Shown here one piece after another: positions 7,675 through 15,693 of a DNA stretch of 44,959 nucleotides. The first letter of the stretch is position 1; every line of letters starts with the position of its first letter. Made by a program: the position numbers and the translations under genes. The stretch spans positions 1 to 44,959 of the forward strand of contig JAJDZM010000182.1 of assembly GCA_022824615.1 (NCBI GenBank), written 5' to 3'. The notes below the pieces were generated by a model, which was not told the DNA's origin, ran no database searches, and saw only the letters and a program-made list of their open reading frames with translations. Origin of the DNA: Candidatus Binatia bacterium (GTDB taxonomy: Bacteria; Desulfobacterota; Binatia; Bin18).

Positions 7675-8484
7675 ATGACCGTGCGTATTGAAAAAAATGG
7701 TGCCGTGATGACTGTTATTCACAGTCGCCCTGAGGCGCGCAACGCCATGGACCCCGACAGCGCGGAGGCGCTGGTGGCGGCCTTCGAGCGTTTCGAGGCC
7801 GACCCGGAGGCCAGTGTGGCCGTTCTCTGGGGTGAAGGCGGCGCGTTCTGCGCCGGCTGGGATCTGAAATATGCGAGTGCGCTCCAAGGGCGCGCCAAAC
7901 CGCTCCGGGAACTCGACTTTCCAAAAGACGGTAGCACGCCTCCGCGTGGTGCTATGGGGCCGACCCGGCTTGAGCTGTCGAAACCGGTGATCGCTGCGGT
8001 CGCGGGCCCGGCCGTCGCGGGCGGCTTCGAGCTGGCCTTGTGGTGTGACATCCGCGTGATGGAGCAGAGCGCCTACTTCGGCGTCTACTGCCGACGCTGG
8101 GGGGTGCCGTTGATCGACGGCGGGACGGTCCGCCTGCCGCGACTGGTCGGCCAGGGTCGCGCCCTCGAAATCATCCTGACCGGCCGCAAGGTGCCAGCCG
8201 AGGAGTGTCTCCGCATCGGTGCCTGCGAGCAGGTGGTTGCTGATGGTCGCTCGCGCGAGGCGGCCGAGGCGCTTGCCCAGGAGATTGCCCGTTTCCCGCA
8301 GGGCTGCGTGCGCGCGGACCGCCGTTCAGTCTATCGGCAGCATGGCTTACCTGTCGCTGACGCCCTGCGGACCGAGTGGGAAAACAGTGTCGATATCGTT
8401 GAGACAGAAGGTCTCGCCGGCGCCATGCGGTTTAGCAGCGGCAAGGGGCGACACGGGGATTACAGCGACATCGGCAGCACCTAA
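7675..8484 (+). CDS. Enoyl-CoA hydratase/isomerase (crotonase) family protein
   Basis: Crotonase-fold protein of 269 aa. The first oxyanion-hole segment is GGAFCAGWDLKYAS and the second is AVAGPAVAGGFELALWCDI. The Glu in GGFEL corresponds to hydratase Glu144, but the region normally holding the second catalytic Glu (PEI in hydratases) reads YCRRWGVPLIDGGTVRL, with no Glu. True water-adding activity is therefore doubtful; isomerase, thioesterase or other CoA chemistry is possible. The start at ATG 7675 has AAGGAGAG 6 bases upstream and excludes a long in-frame extension to 7519. The cupin gene follows 53 bases downstream. Confidence 0.88.
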   Translation: MTVRIEKNGAVMTVIHSRPEARNAMDPDSAEALVAAFERFEADPEASVAVLWGEGGAFCAGWDLKYASALQGRAKPLRELDFPKDGSTPPRGAMGPTRLELSKPVIAAVAGPAVAGGFELALWCDIRVMEQSAYFGVYCRRWGVPLIDGGTVRLPRLVGQGRALEIILTGRKVPAEECLRIGACEQVVADGRSREAAEALAQEIARFPQGCVRADRRSVYRQHGLPVADALRTEWENSVDIVETEGLAGAMRFSSGKGRHGDYSDIGST

Positions 8485-8537
8485 CGCCCCGTATCGCAAA
8501 AACAGATGACAACCAACCGAGAGGGAGGGCACACGAT

Positions 8538-8999
8538 ATGACAACCACTCACACGGACGAGACACTGCGGTATACCTTCGATGATCGCCAAGTGCGCTGG
8601 TACAGACTAGGCGATTTCGAGCATTTCGTGTTTGCCATGCTCGATGTTGATCGCGAAAAGCTCATCGTCGACTTCATGCTCAAATTCCCGGCCCACGAAC
8701 AGATATTCCTCCACCGGCATCTGGCCCTCACCAACACCTTTGTCGTGCAGGGCGAGCACCGGCTGTATGAGCCCGACGGTTCGCTCATGGAGATTCGTCC
8801 CGTGGGCAGCTACACTGCCAGCCCGCCGGGCGACCCGCATCGCGAAGGCGCCGGTGACAGCGGCGGCGTTGTTTTTTACAGTGTGCGGGGCAAGGATGGC
8901 GTGTTATTCGAGGGGCTGGATGAGGACCTCAAGGTCAACGTCACGCTCAGCCTGGAAGATTTTGCCAGCGCCTACGAAGAACAGAAAAACGCACGGTAA
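8538..8999 (+). CDS. Three-histidine cupin, Dke1-like (diketone dioxygenase) family
   Basis: Single-domain cupin of 153 aa. The metal ligands are readable: H59 and H61 in FLHRH, and H101 in PPGDPHREG. The usual cupin Glu is replaced (ALTNTFVVQGEHRLYEPDG). As I recall, acetylacetone dioxygenase Dke1 uses the same 3-His pattern with the same spacing (62, 64, 104) and has the same length, which supports a non-heme Fe(II) oxygenase or hydrolase rather than a storage-type cupin. Start at 8538 follows GAGGGAGGG. It lies between the crotonase and an LLM oxidoreductase, consistent with oxidative C-C cleavage of a small organic compound. The exact substrate is unknown. Confidence 0.65.
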   Translation: MTTTHTDETLRYTFDDRQVRWYRLGDFEHFVFAMLDVDREKLIVDFMLKFPAHEQIFLHRHLALTNTFVVQGEHRLYEPDGSLMEIRPVGSYTASPPGDPHREGAGDSGGVVFYSVRGKDGVLFEGLDEDLKVNVTLSLEDFASAYEEQKNAR

Positions 9000-9043
9000 A
9001 AAGGGTTTCACAACCCGTCTCACAATCACACTGAGGGCTTGCG

Positions 9044-10057
9044 ATGGGACAGGTGAAGGAATTTGGGGTGAGCTTCCAGCATCTGACGGCCCGGGAATGT
9101 ATGGCGACGGCCCGACAGGCCGAAGCCGACGGCTTTGGGATCTATTGGGTGCCGGAAGACTATGTCCACCGCGGGGCGTTCAGTCTGGCCAGCGCCATCG
9201 CGGCCTGCACAAGTTCGCTCCGTATCGGCATCGGCGTGCTCAACCCCTATACGCGCCACCCCGTCCTGACGGCGATGGAGCTGGGTGCTCTGGAAGAAAT
9301 ATCCGACGGCCGCGCGGTGTTGGGTATGGGTGCCAGCGTCGCCCCCTGGATTGAGGGCCTCCTCGGGATTCCGTACACCAAACCGGCCACCTCAATGCGG
9401 GAAGGCGTGGAGATTATCCGGGCGCTCTTTCGGGGCGAGGAAGTGACGCATACCGGACAGGTATTCCAGACCACGTCCGCCCGCCTCAATTTTCAGCCCC
9501 CCCGGCCGGACGTGCCGATTCACCTGGGGGTGCTGGGCCCACAGAACCTGACCCTGGCCGGCCAGATTGCCGACGGGGCTCTGCTGGCCGTGCTGCTGAG
9601 CCCGGCCTATGTGCGCTACGCGGTAGAGTGTCTCAGACGGGGAACGGACGCTGCGGGGAAAGCCTGGACAGACTTTGAGGTCGGTGGCCTGCTGACTATT
9701 GCCGTTGCCGAAGACGCGGCTGCCGCCCGTGAGGCCGTCAAGCCCTTTCTGGCCACCTGGGTCGGGCTGTTGAGCGGCCAGCCGGAGCATCCGCTCTTCT
9801 CCTGTCCCGGTCTTGCCGCCAGCGACGTGCAGCGCTTCGGCGAACGGTTTGCCGCAGGCGACCTGGCCGTCGATCTGGTAACGGATTGGATGATCGATAC
9901 CTTTGCGATTGCCGGCGACCCGGAGCACTGCCGCCACAGGCTGGCCGCCCTGGTCGATGCCGGACTCACCAATCCGGTCGCGTTCGAGGTGCCGGGCATC
10001 CGGCCCGCGGCCACCCTGGACGCGGTCAAGGCTCACCTCATGCCGCATTTCTTGTAG
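9044..10057 (+). CDS. LLM-class flavin/F420-dependent oxidoreductase (Mer-like)
   Basis: Luciferase-like TIM-barrel protein of 337 aa. Family blocks are EADGFGIYWVPED near 25, SLRIGIGVLNPYTRHP, LGALEEISDGRAVLGMGAS and PIHLGVLGPQNLTLAGQIADGALL. The last block is typical of the methylenetetrahydromethanopterin-reductase-like branch, many of whose members use coenzyme F420. It would reduce or oxygenate a small organic substrate in the cytoplasm. It is the first of five LLM genes in the window. It is followed by a hairpin at 10075 and then the amidohydrolase-like gene at 10167. Confidence 0.88.
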   Translation: MGQVKEFGVSFQHLTARECMATARQAEADGFGIYWVPEDYVHRGAFSLASAIAACTSSLRIGIGVLNPYTRHPVLTAMELGALEEISDGRAVLGMGASVAPWIEGLLGIPYTKPATSMREGVEIIRALFRGEEVTHTGQVFQTTSARLNFQPPRPDVPIHLGVLGPQNLTLAGQIADGALLAVLLSPAYVRYAVECLRRGTDAAGKAWTDFEVGGLLTIAVAEDAAAAREAVKPFLATWVGLLSGQPEHPLFSCPGLAASDVQRFGERFAAGDLAVDLVTDWMIDTFAIAGDPEHCRHRLAALVDAGLTNPVAFEVPGIRPAATLDAVKAHLMPHFL

Positions 10058-10074
10058 TCCCGCGCGGCCACCGA

Positions 10075-10098
10075 CCCTTACCGAGCAGGTGGTAAGGG
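10075..10098 (+). terminator. Hairpin after LLM gene
   Basis: Perfect 8-bp stem CCCTTACC / GGTAAGGG with an 8-base loop, 17 bases after the LLM stop. No T-tract follows, so terminator activity is uncertain. It may separate the cupin-LLM unit from the amide-hydrolase unit. Confidence 0.4.
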
Positions 10099-10166
10099 GT
10101 GCGAGCGTCAGTCGCTGTCTGCGGTGACACAGCAAAACCGGCAATGTTGAAATACGGCTTTCATTT

Positions 10167-10970
10167 TTGTACGCTCACCCCTTGGATTCACCCGAACTAT
10201 CGCTGCTCCAACCTCACGATGTCCCTCCGATCGGCCATCTCCATCAGCAGGCGAACACGCCCACTCTTCTTGTCTGCGAGCACGCGGGAAACGCCATCCC
10301 GTCACGACTCGGTACGCTCGGGCTCGCGCAGGCTGAACGGCAGAGTCATATCGGCTGGGACATCGGAGCGTTGGCTGTTGCGCGGGAGTTGGTGCATGCT
10401 CTTCCGGGCGAACTCATCTATCAAAAATACTCACGCCTGGTGGTGGATTGTAATCGACCGCTGGAGGTGCCGGATTTGATTCCCGAAGTCTCAGCAGGGG
10501 TCAGAGTCCCAGGCAACGCGAGTCTTTCGGACGCGCAACGAGCACAACGTATCCGTGAGATTTGGCAGCCCTTCAGTACTATCATCGAGCGGACACTCGA
10601 CGCCCGAGAGCAACGATCAGTGCCGACTGTTCTGGTGTGTATTCACAGTTTTACCCCAACCCTGAACGGGGTCGATCGACCGTGGCATCTGGGGCTGTTG
10701 TTCAATCGCGATGACGCGCTGGCGACCCTGCTGGCCGAGCACCTGCGCGTCGAAGCACCCGAGGCCGTCATCGGCATGAACGAGCCCTATGTTGTGGCTG
10801 ATGATGAAGACCGGACCATTCCGCGGTTCGGTGAGGCGCGTGGCATCCCCCACGTGTTAATCGAGATGCGGAACGATCTTATTCGCAACACAGCGGGACA
10901 GTCGCGCTGGGGACGGGTATTAACCTGTGCGCTTCAGCGCTGTCTTGAGGAGTTGAGGCTATGCCCCTGA
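10167..10970 (+). CDS. N-formylglutamate amidohydrolase family protein
   Basis: Member of the N-formylglutamate amidohydrolase family (PF05013), 267 aa if the TTG at 10167 is the start; no ATG or GTG is available near the N-terminus. Family motifs visible are LLVCEHAGNAIP (zinc region), HIGWDIGA, YSRLVVDCNR, VCIHSFTP, and late GIPHVLIEMRNDLI with the conserved E and RND. These enzymes hydrolyse an N-acyl (formyl) amide of an amino acid. It overlaps the isochorismatase-like gene by 10 bases, which in turn overlaps the glutamine-synthetase-like gene, forming a tightly coupled trio. The real acyl substrate may differ from formylglutamate. Confidence 0.82.
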   Translation: MYAHPLDSPELSLLQPHDVPPIGHLHQQANTPTLLVCEHAGNAIPSRLGTLGLAQAERQSHIGWDIGALAVARELVHALPGELIYQKYSRLVVDCNRPLEVPDLIPEVSAGVRVPGNASLSDAQRAQRIREIWQPFSTIIERTLDAREQRSVPTVLVCIHSFTPTLNGVDRPWHLGLLFNRDDALATLLAEHLRVEAPEAVIGMNEPYVVADDEDRTIPRFGEARGIPHVLIEMRNDLIRNTAGQSRWGRVLTCALQRCLEELRLCP

Positions 10971-11614
10971 GTCGTGATCTGCCGCTCCGCAGAGGCGAGT
11001 CGGCTTTTCTCATTATCGACGTGCAAAACTACTGCGCGCATCCGGATGGGGAAGAAGTCCGTGCGATCCCGGAAGCACGGCGAGCCGAACGCGACTTCTT
11101 CTTTGCCGCCCTCAAACCAGCCGTCAAGAACATTGCGCGTCTCCAGCACTGCTGCCGCGCCGCCGGCATAGAAGTGCTGTTCTGCGTGATCGAAAACCTC
11201 ACCCAAGACGGACGGGACCGTGGCCTCGACTATAAGATTACCGGCTTTAACGTCCCGAAAGGCTCATGGGACGCTCAGGTCCTGGCTGAAATTACCCCGG
11301 TGGGCGATGAGATTGTCATCGGCAAGACAGCGTCGAGTGTGTTCAACTCAACGAACATCGATTATGTGCTGCGTTCTCTCGGAGTCAAACAATTAGTGAT
11401 TGCCGGGGTTGCAACCGATCAATGTGTGGAGAGCGCCATCCGCGACGCCTGTGATCTTGGCTATCTCGTCACCATGGTCACGGACGCGTGTGCCACATAC
11501 TCCGCAGCCCGACAGCAAGCCAGCGAGCAGGCGATCAAGGGCTACTGTCGGCAAGTCGTGACAGTGGACTTGGTTGCCGAAATTGCGTACCTCAGTACGG
11601 GCCATGATGATTAG
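10961..11614 (+). CDS. Isochorismatase-like cysteine hydrolase (RutB/N-carbamoyl amidase type)
   Basis: Cysteine hydrolase of 217 aa. The catalytic triad can be placed: D20 in LIIDVQN, K122 in IGKTASSVFNST and C155 in AGVATDQCVESA. This subfamily includes N-carbamoylsarcosine amidase, nicotinamidase-like enzymes and RutB (ureidoacrylate amidohydrolase), all splitting amide or carbamoyl C-N bonds. The long insert after the first strand (AERDFFFAALKPAVKN) is usual for the RutB/carbamoyl group. It overlaps its neighbours on both sides, so it is almost certainly co-translated with the FGase-like and glutamine-synthetase-like genes. Confidence 0.88.
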   Translation: MPLSRDLPLRRGESAFLIIDVQNYCAHPDGEEVRAIPEARRAERDFFFAALKPAVKNIARLQHCCRAAGIEVLFCVIENLTQDGRDRGLDYKITGFNVPKGSWDAQVLAEITPVGDEIVIGKTASSVFNSTNIDYVLRSLGVKQLVIAGVATDQCVESAIRDACDLGYLVTMVTDACATYSAARQQASEQAIKGYCRQVVTVDLVAEIAYLSTGHDD

Positions 11615-12917
11615 CGAAGACATCATTATGGTCGTCTGCGCGGACCTGGCAAACCAGGTTCGCGGCAAGGGCTTCCCCGCCAAAGAAAGAGAAACGCGGG
11701 TCCGCCGCGGGGTTGGTTGGGTACCGACCAATAGCTTAATCACCTGTTTCAACACGATTGCGGATGGTCCTTTTGGGTCTCTCGGCGACCTGTTGCTCAT
11801 TCCGGACGAGCGTGCGGAAGTCCGGGTTGTTTTTGATGATGGCAGTGCTCCGGAGCATTTCATGATTGGGGACATTCGGACTTCGGACGGCACGTCCTGG
11901 AATTTTTGTCCACGATCGATCTTACAAAGTGCCTTGGCTGACTTGCTCTCTGAAGCAGGCGTGCAACTGAAAGTAGCCTTTGAACATGAGTTTTGGAGCG
12001 TTGCAGACGAGGCAGTACCGTGGTCGAGCTTCGGTTTAGGCAGCTTCAGACACAGCGCAGCGTTCGGACGGACGATTCTCGCTGCCTTGCGGTCGGCTGG
12101 CCTTAAACCCGATACCTTCTTACCGGAATATGGTCAGGATCAATATGAGGTCACGGTTGCGCCCAGCATGGGCCTCCGTGCAGCCGATGAGTGTGTCATT
12201 GTCAGGGAAATGGTCCGGGCCGTCGCCAAAAGAACGGGCCGAAAAGTGAGCTTTTCTCCGGTCGTGAACGAGGGCACCGGCAACGGACTGCATATTCATA
12301 TCAGCCTTGTTGATCGGGACGGGGTTCCCTGTACCTACGACGCCACCAGTCCTGCGCGCTTGACCCCCGTGGCCGGAAGCTTCTTCGGCGGGATTCGGAA
12401 ATACCTGCCCAGCCTGCTGGCGCTGACGGCCTCCAGCGTGGTGTCGTATGAGCGCTTGCAGCCACATCGGTGGAGTGCGGCTTTTAACAACTTTGCAGAG
12501 AATGACCGAGAGGCAGCGTTGCGCGTGTGTCCTGTGATTGGACTGGAAGGGTTCACAGCCGAGTCACAATTCCGTGTGGAATATCGAGCCGCTGACGCCA
12601 CCGCCAACCCCTATTTGCAACTGGCCGTTCTGGCCAGAGCCGGCTTGCAAGGCATGCGAGACAAGGAACCGACACCAATCCCGACGACCGGTGACCTCAG
12701 TCTGCTGGCGAATGACCAGCTAGCGGAAATCGGTGTCGTCAGATTGCCGTCCGACTTGCAGTCAGCCCTCGACCTGCTCGATAATGAGGGGCTGATGCGC
12801 TCGTGGTTCCCAGGGGAATTCATAGATGTATTCCTGGCGCACAAGGCTGGGGAGGTCGCCTTTCTTCAGGACAAAGATACGACTGACATGAGACGCCTGT
12901 ACGCCGATGCGTACTAG
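11604..12917 (+). CDS. Glutamine synthetase family ligase (gamma-glutamyl-amine synthetase-like)
   Basis: Catalytic-domain glutamine-synthetase homologue of 437 aa. Metal and substrate motifs are present: FEHEFW, EYGQDQYEVTVAP (Glu ligands), GTGNGLHIHISL (metal His), RLQPHRWSAAFNN and FRVEYRAADATANPYLQLAVL (the glutamate/ATP-binding RxxD...NPY block). A catabolic, non-assimilatory member such as gamma-glutamyl-amine ligases (PuuA, IpuC type) is more likely than housekeeping GlnA, given the operon with amide hydrolases. It would activate an amine by ATP-dependent coupling to glutamate. ATG 11604 (or 11607) gives an 11-base overlap with the preceding gene; an extension from 11574 is unlikely. 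Confidence 0.85.
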   Translation: MMISEDIIMVVCADLANQVRGKGFPAKERETRVRRGVGWVPTNSLITCFNTIADGPFGSLGDLLLIPDERAEVRVVFDDGSAPEHFMIGDIRTSDGTSWNFCPRSILQSALADLLSEAGVQLKVAFEHEFWSVADEAVPWSSFGLGSFRHSAAFGRTILAALRSAGLKPDTFLPEYGQDQYEVTVAPSMGLRAADECVIVREMVRAVAKRTGRKVSFSPVVNEGTGNGLHIHISLVDRDGVPCTYDATSPARLTPVAGSFFGGIRKYLPSLLALTASSVVSYERLQPHRWSAAFNNFAENDREAALRVCPVIGLEGFTAESQFRVEYRAADATANPYLQLAVLARAGLQGMRDKEPTPIPTTGDLSLLANDQLAEIGVVRLPSDLQSALDLLDNEGLMRSWFPGEFIDVFLAHKAGEVAFLQDKDTTDMRRLYADAY

Positions 12918-12941
12918 CGGCGCACCAGAGAGGAGCAGACG

Positions 12942-13976
12942 ATGAAGATTGGTCTTGGCCCATATGGCATGCAAGCCCCGCCGGAGAGCGGGTTCAGCCA
13001 CGTTCAACTCTACCGCGAGATGCTGGAACAGATCGAGGTCGCCGAGGAGTTGGGCTATGACTCGGTCTGGCTCACCGAGCATCATTTTCTGCCGGACGGT
13101 TATCTGCCGGCATTGCTGGCCTGCGCCGCAGGCATGGCGACGCGAACCAGCCGCATCAAAATCGGTCTCGGCGTGATCCTGCTGCCCCTCTACGATCCGA
13201 TCCACCTGGCCGAAGAAGCGGCGGTGGTCGATCTGCTGTCAGAAGGACGTTTGATATTCGGTATCGCCCCAGGATACCGGCCCGAGGAATTCGCCGGCTT
13301 TCGTATCCCCCATGAAAAACGCGGCGCGCGCATGGAAGAAATCATGAACATTCTCATCCGGGCCTGGACCCAGGAGCGCTTCTCGTTTGCGGGCAAGTTT
13401 TATTCTTACACGGATATGGCGGTGACGCCGAAGCCGGTCCAAAAACCCCATCCGCCCATCTGGATCGGCGCTTCCATTAAAGAGGGCGTGCGTCGGGTGG
13501 CCAGATACGGCCTGCCGCTCCTGGCCTCTCCGCGCCATCGTCTCGAAGAGCTTGAAGCGCATTACGCCATGTACCAGGACTTCTGCGACGCGTTCGGCAC
13601 CCAGGGCCCGCTCAGGCCCGTTATGCGGGATGTGTATGTGGCGGAGACGACCGCCCAGGCGGAAGCGGAGGCCAGGGAGCACGTGGTGTATATTCACCGC
13701 GAATGGTATGGCGCCTGGTCGCAGTGGCGTCCGTTGACCACCGATCAGGGTAAACGAGTCGTCGACAAGTCTGAGGTGCAGTTTGAGCAGATTCGGGGGC
13801 GCTTCATCATTGGCGACCCGGACAGCGTGAGCCGGGAAATCGAGCAGTATCGGCAGAAGCTCGGGATGGATTATCTGATTGTGCGGATGCAGTTTCCCGG
13901 CCTGGCGCATGACAAGGCGCTCCGCTCAATGCGTTTGTTTGCTAAGGAAGTCAGGCCGCGCTTTGCCGACCGCTGA
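12942..13976 (+). CDS. LLM-class flavin-dependent monooxygenase
   Basis: Bacterial-luciferase-like protein of 344 aa. Blocks include VAEELGYDSVWLTEHHF near 35-51, IKIGLGVILLPLYDPIHLAEEAAVVDLLSEGR and RLIFGIAPGYRPEEF, then PHPPIWIGASIKEGVRRVARYGLPLL, which form the FMN site. The EHHF signature is the classical flavin-reductase-partnered monooxygenase type. It starts 24 bases after the glutamine-synthetase-like gene behind AGAGGAG, so it is likely in the same operon. It may carry out the oxygenation step of that pathway. Confidence 0.9.
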   Translation: MKIGLGPYGMQAPPESGFSHVQLYREMLEQIEVAEELGYDSVWLTEHHFLPDGYLPALLACAAGMATRTSRIKIGLGVILLPLYDPIHLAEEAAVVDLLSEGRLIFGIAPGYRPEEFAGFRIPHEKRGARMEEIMNILIRAWTQERFSFAGKFYSYTDMAVTPKPVQKPHPPIWIGASIKEGVRRVARYGLPLLASPRHRLEELEAHYAMYQDFCDAFGTQGPLRPVMRDVYVAETTAQAEAEAREHVVYIHREWYGAWSQWRPLTTDQGKRVVDKSEVQFEQIRGRFIIGDPDSVSREIEQYRQKLGMDYLIVRMQFPGLAHDKALRSMRLFAKEVRPRFADR

Positions 13977-14008
13977 CGGGGGCGGGTTGGACAGCTAGGA
14001 GAGAGACG

Positions 14009-15595
14009 ATGGCTCCGTTCTTTTACGGTGGATGCTTTGGGTGTGACGGCCCGGACCTGTCGAACGCGCAGTCTGAGGGTGGTCTGACCCGCCGCCAGCT
14101 CCTGGTACAGGGCGGTCTGGCCGGGGCGGCTTTTGGGGCGGTCGGTGCTCAGGCTCCGCCGTCCCTCTTTGCCGGCCCGTCGCCACCACCAGACCAACCA
14201 CCGCACCACGATTGCATCATCGAAGCGCCGTGGGGGCTGGTTTTTCGTGAGGGTCGCCTCGCGCTTTTGCCGGACTGCTCGCTCCGGGTTCGCGGAGACC
14301 GTATCGAACAGGTCAAAAGCGGCCGGCTCCGGGGCGATACGCCGCGGCTCCGAGCCAGCGGCCAACTCCTGCTGCCGGGGTTTATTTCGGGTCACACCCA
14401 TACCTGTTCAGCTACCCCGACCCGTGGGATTATTGAGGGCGGCCGGTCGTATGCCCGACCGCTCGAACTGGTCGAGTCTTTGAGCACCGAAGACCTCGAC
14501 ACTCTGACCGCCTATAATCTTGCCGAGTTGCTTCGCTCGGGTTGTACGACCCAGGTGGAAATGAGTCTGAGCCTGCGTCAGGCCGAGTCCTACGTCCGCG
14601 TTGCTAAGCGTTGGGGGGCGCGCGGCTATCCCGGCGGGATGATCCCCGGTATTGCGCGCCTATTCCCCATCTGGTTTCGGCGTTCGGATCAGGTCTTGCT
14701 CGATTCGGAACAGGAAACACTGGCCGAGATTGAAGCCAACCGACAATTTGCCCTGACTCACAACGGCAGCGCAGACGGGCGGATTCGGCCCCAAATGACC
14801 CCGCATGCCACGGACACGCAGACACCAACGACGATGGCGGCCCTTCTGGCCGCGGCCAAAGAAATCGGTAACGGGATTCATATTCACCTCTCCCAGAGCA
14901 CCCAAGAGACACAGACCGTTCAGCGGGTATGGGGCAAACGGCCGGCCTCGTGGTTGGACGAACTGGGCTTTTATTCCGAGCGCATTTTTGGTGCTCACCT
15001 GACCGGGATTGATGTCCAGCACGACCTGCCGTTTTTAGCCGGCAAGAATCTGACTTATGCGCACTGTCCTTCGGGCAATGGCGCCGGCGGCAGCAGTGGC
15101 ACGCAACCCTATCCGGAAGCGCTTGCCGCTGGCGTGCGCACGACGATCGGCATTGACACCCATTCAAACGACTACATCGAAAACCTGAAACTCGCCGTTC
15201 TGTACGGCCGGGCGCGTGCCCGGCTCTTACACGCCAGCAGCCGCGTTCCACTCCACCTGCCGACCATTTTGGATGCCGTCCACGGCGCAACCCTGGGCGC
15301 CGCGCAAGGACTCGGACGAGAAGACCTGGGCCGTCTTGCGCCCGGCGCCAAAGCCGACCTGTGTACGGTTGATGTCAGCGGCTTCCTGACGGGCACCGGA
15401 GCTGTCCCACCCGAGCCCCTCAACAATCTGCTCTACGCCCATGGCCTGAGCGTGCGGCATGTGCTGGTTGACGGAAAATTCCAGGTTTTTCACGGCCAGT
15501 TTATGAGCGATGACACCGCGCGGGTGCAGCGCCAGGGTGGGGCCGTCGTCCAGAAAATCTGGGCTCAACTGCGGGATGAAAAATGGTTTGGCTGA
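14009..15595 (+). CDS. Tat-exported amidohydrolase (chlorohydrolase/cytosine deaminase-like)
   Basis: Cyclic-amidohydrolase superfamily protein of 528 aa. A twin-arginine signal lies at about residues 30-52 (TRRQLLVQGGLAGAAFGAVG), preceded by an unusual Cys-containing leader, GGCFGCDG. The metal motif is GHTHT (about 130-134), and later ligands are IHIHLSQ, GAHLTGID and GIDTHSND, giving the His-His-His-Asp pattern of Zn/Fe deaminases and chlorohydrolases (TrzA/AtzB/SsnA-like). It hydrolyses a ring amine, chloride or amide, unusually in the periplasm if the signal works. It follows LLM2 by 32 bases and belongs to the same rightward run. Confidence 0.85.
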   Translation: MAPFFYGGCFGCDGPDLSNAQSEGGLTRRQLLVQGGLAGAAFGAVGAQAPPSLFAGPSPPPDQPPHHDCIIEAPWGLVFREGRLALLPDCSLRVRGDRIEQVKSGRLRGDTPRLRASGQLLLPGFISGHTHTCSATPTRGIIEGGRSYARPLELVESLSTEDLDTLTAYNLAELLRSGCTTQVEMSLSLRQAESYVRVAKRWGARGYPGGMIPGIARLFPIWFRRSDQVLLDSEQETLAEIEANRQFALTHNGSADGRIRPQMTPHATDTQTPTTMAALLAAAKEIGNGIHIHLSQSTQETQTVQRVWGKRPASWLDELGFYSERIFGAHLTGIDVQHDLPFLAGKNLTYAHCPSGNGAGGSSGTQPYPEALAAGVRTTIGIDTHSNDYIENLKLAVLYGRARARLLHASSRVPLHLPTILDAVHGATLGAAQGLGREDLGRLAPGAKADLCTVDVSGFLTGTGAVPPEPLNNLLYAHGLSVRHVLVDGKFQVFHGQFMSDDTARVQRQGGAVVQKIWAQLRDEKWFG

Positions 15596-15693
15596 CTTGC
15601 CGTCAGGAGACGATGGCTCAGCGGATCAGGTGCGGACAAAAAAGGCGTCTCTCCGAGGGAACGTCGGAACCTGAATAAAAAATGGAGGGAACT

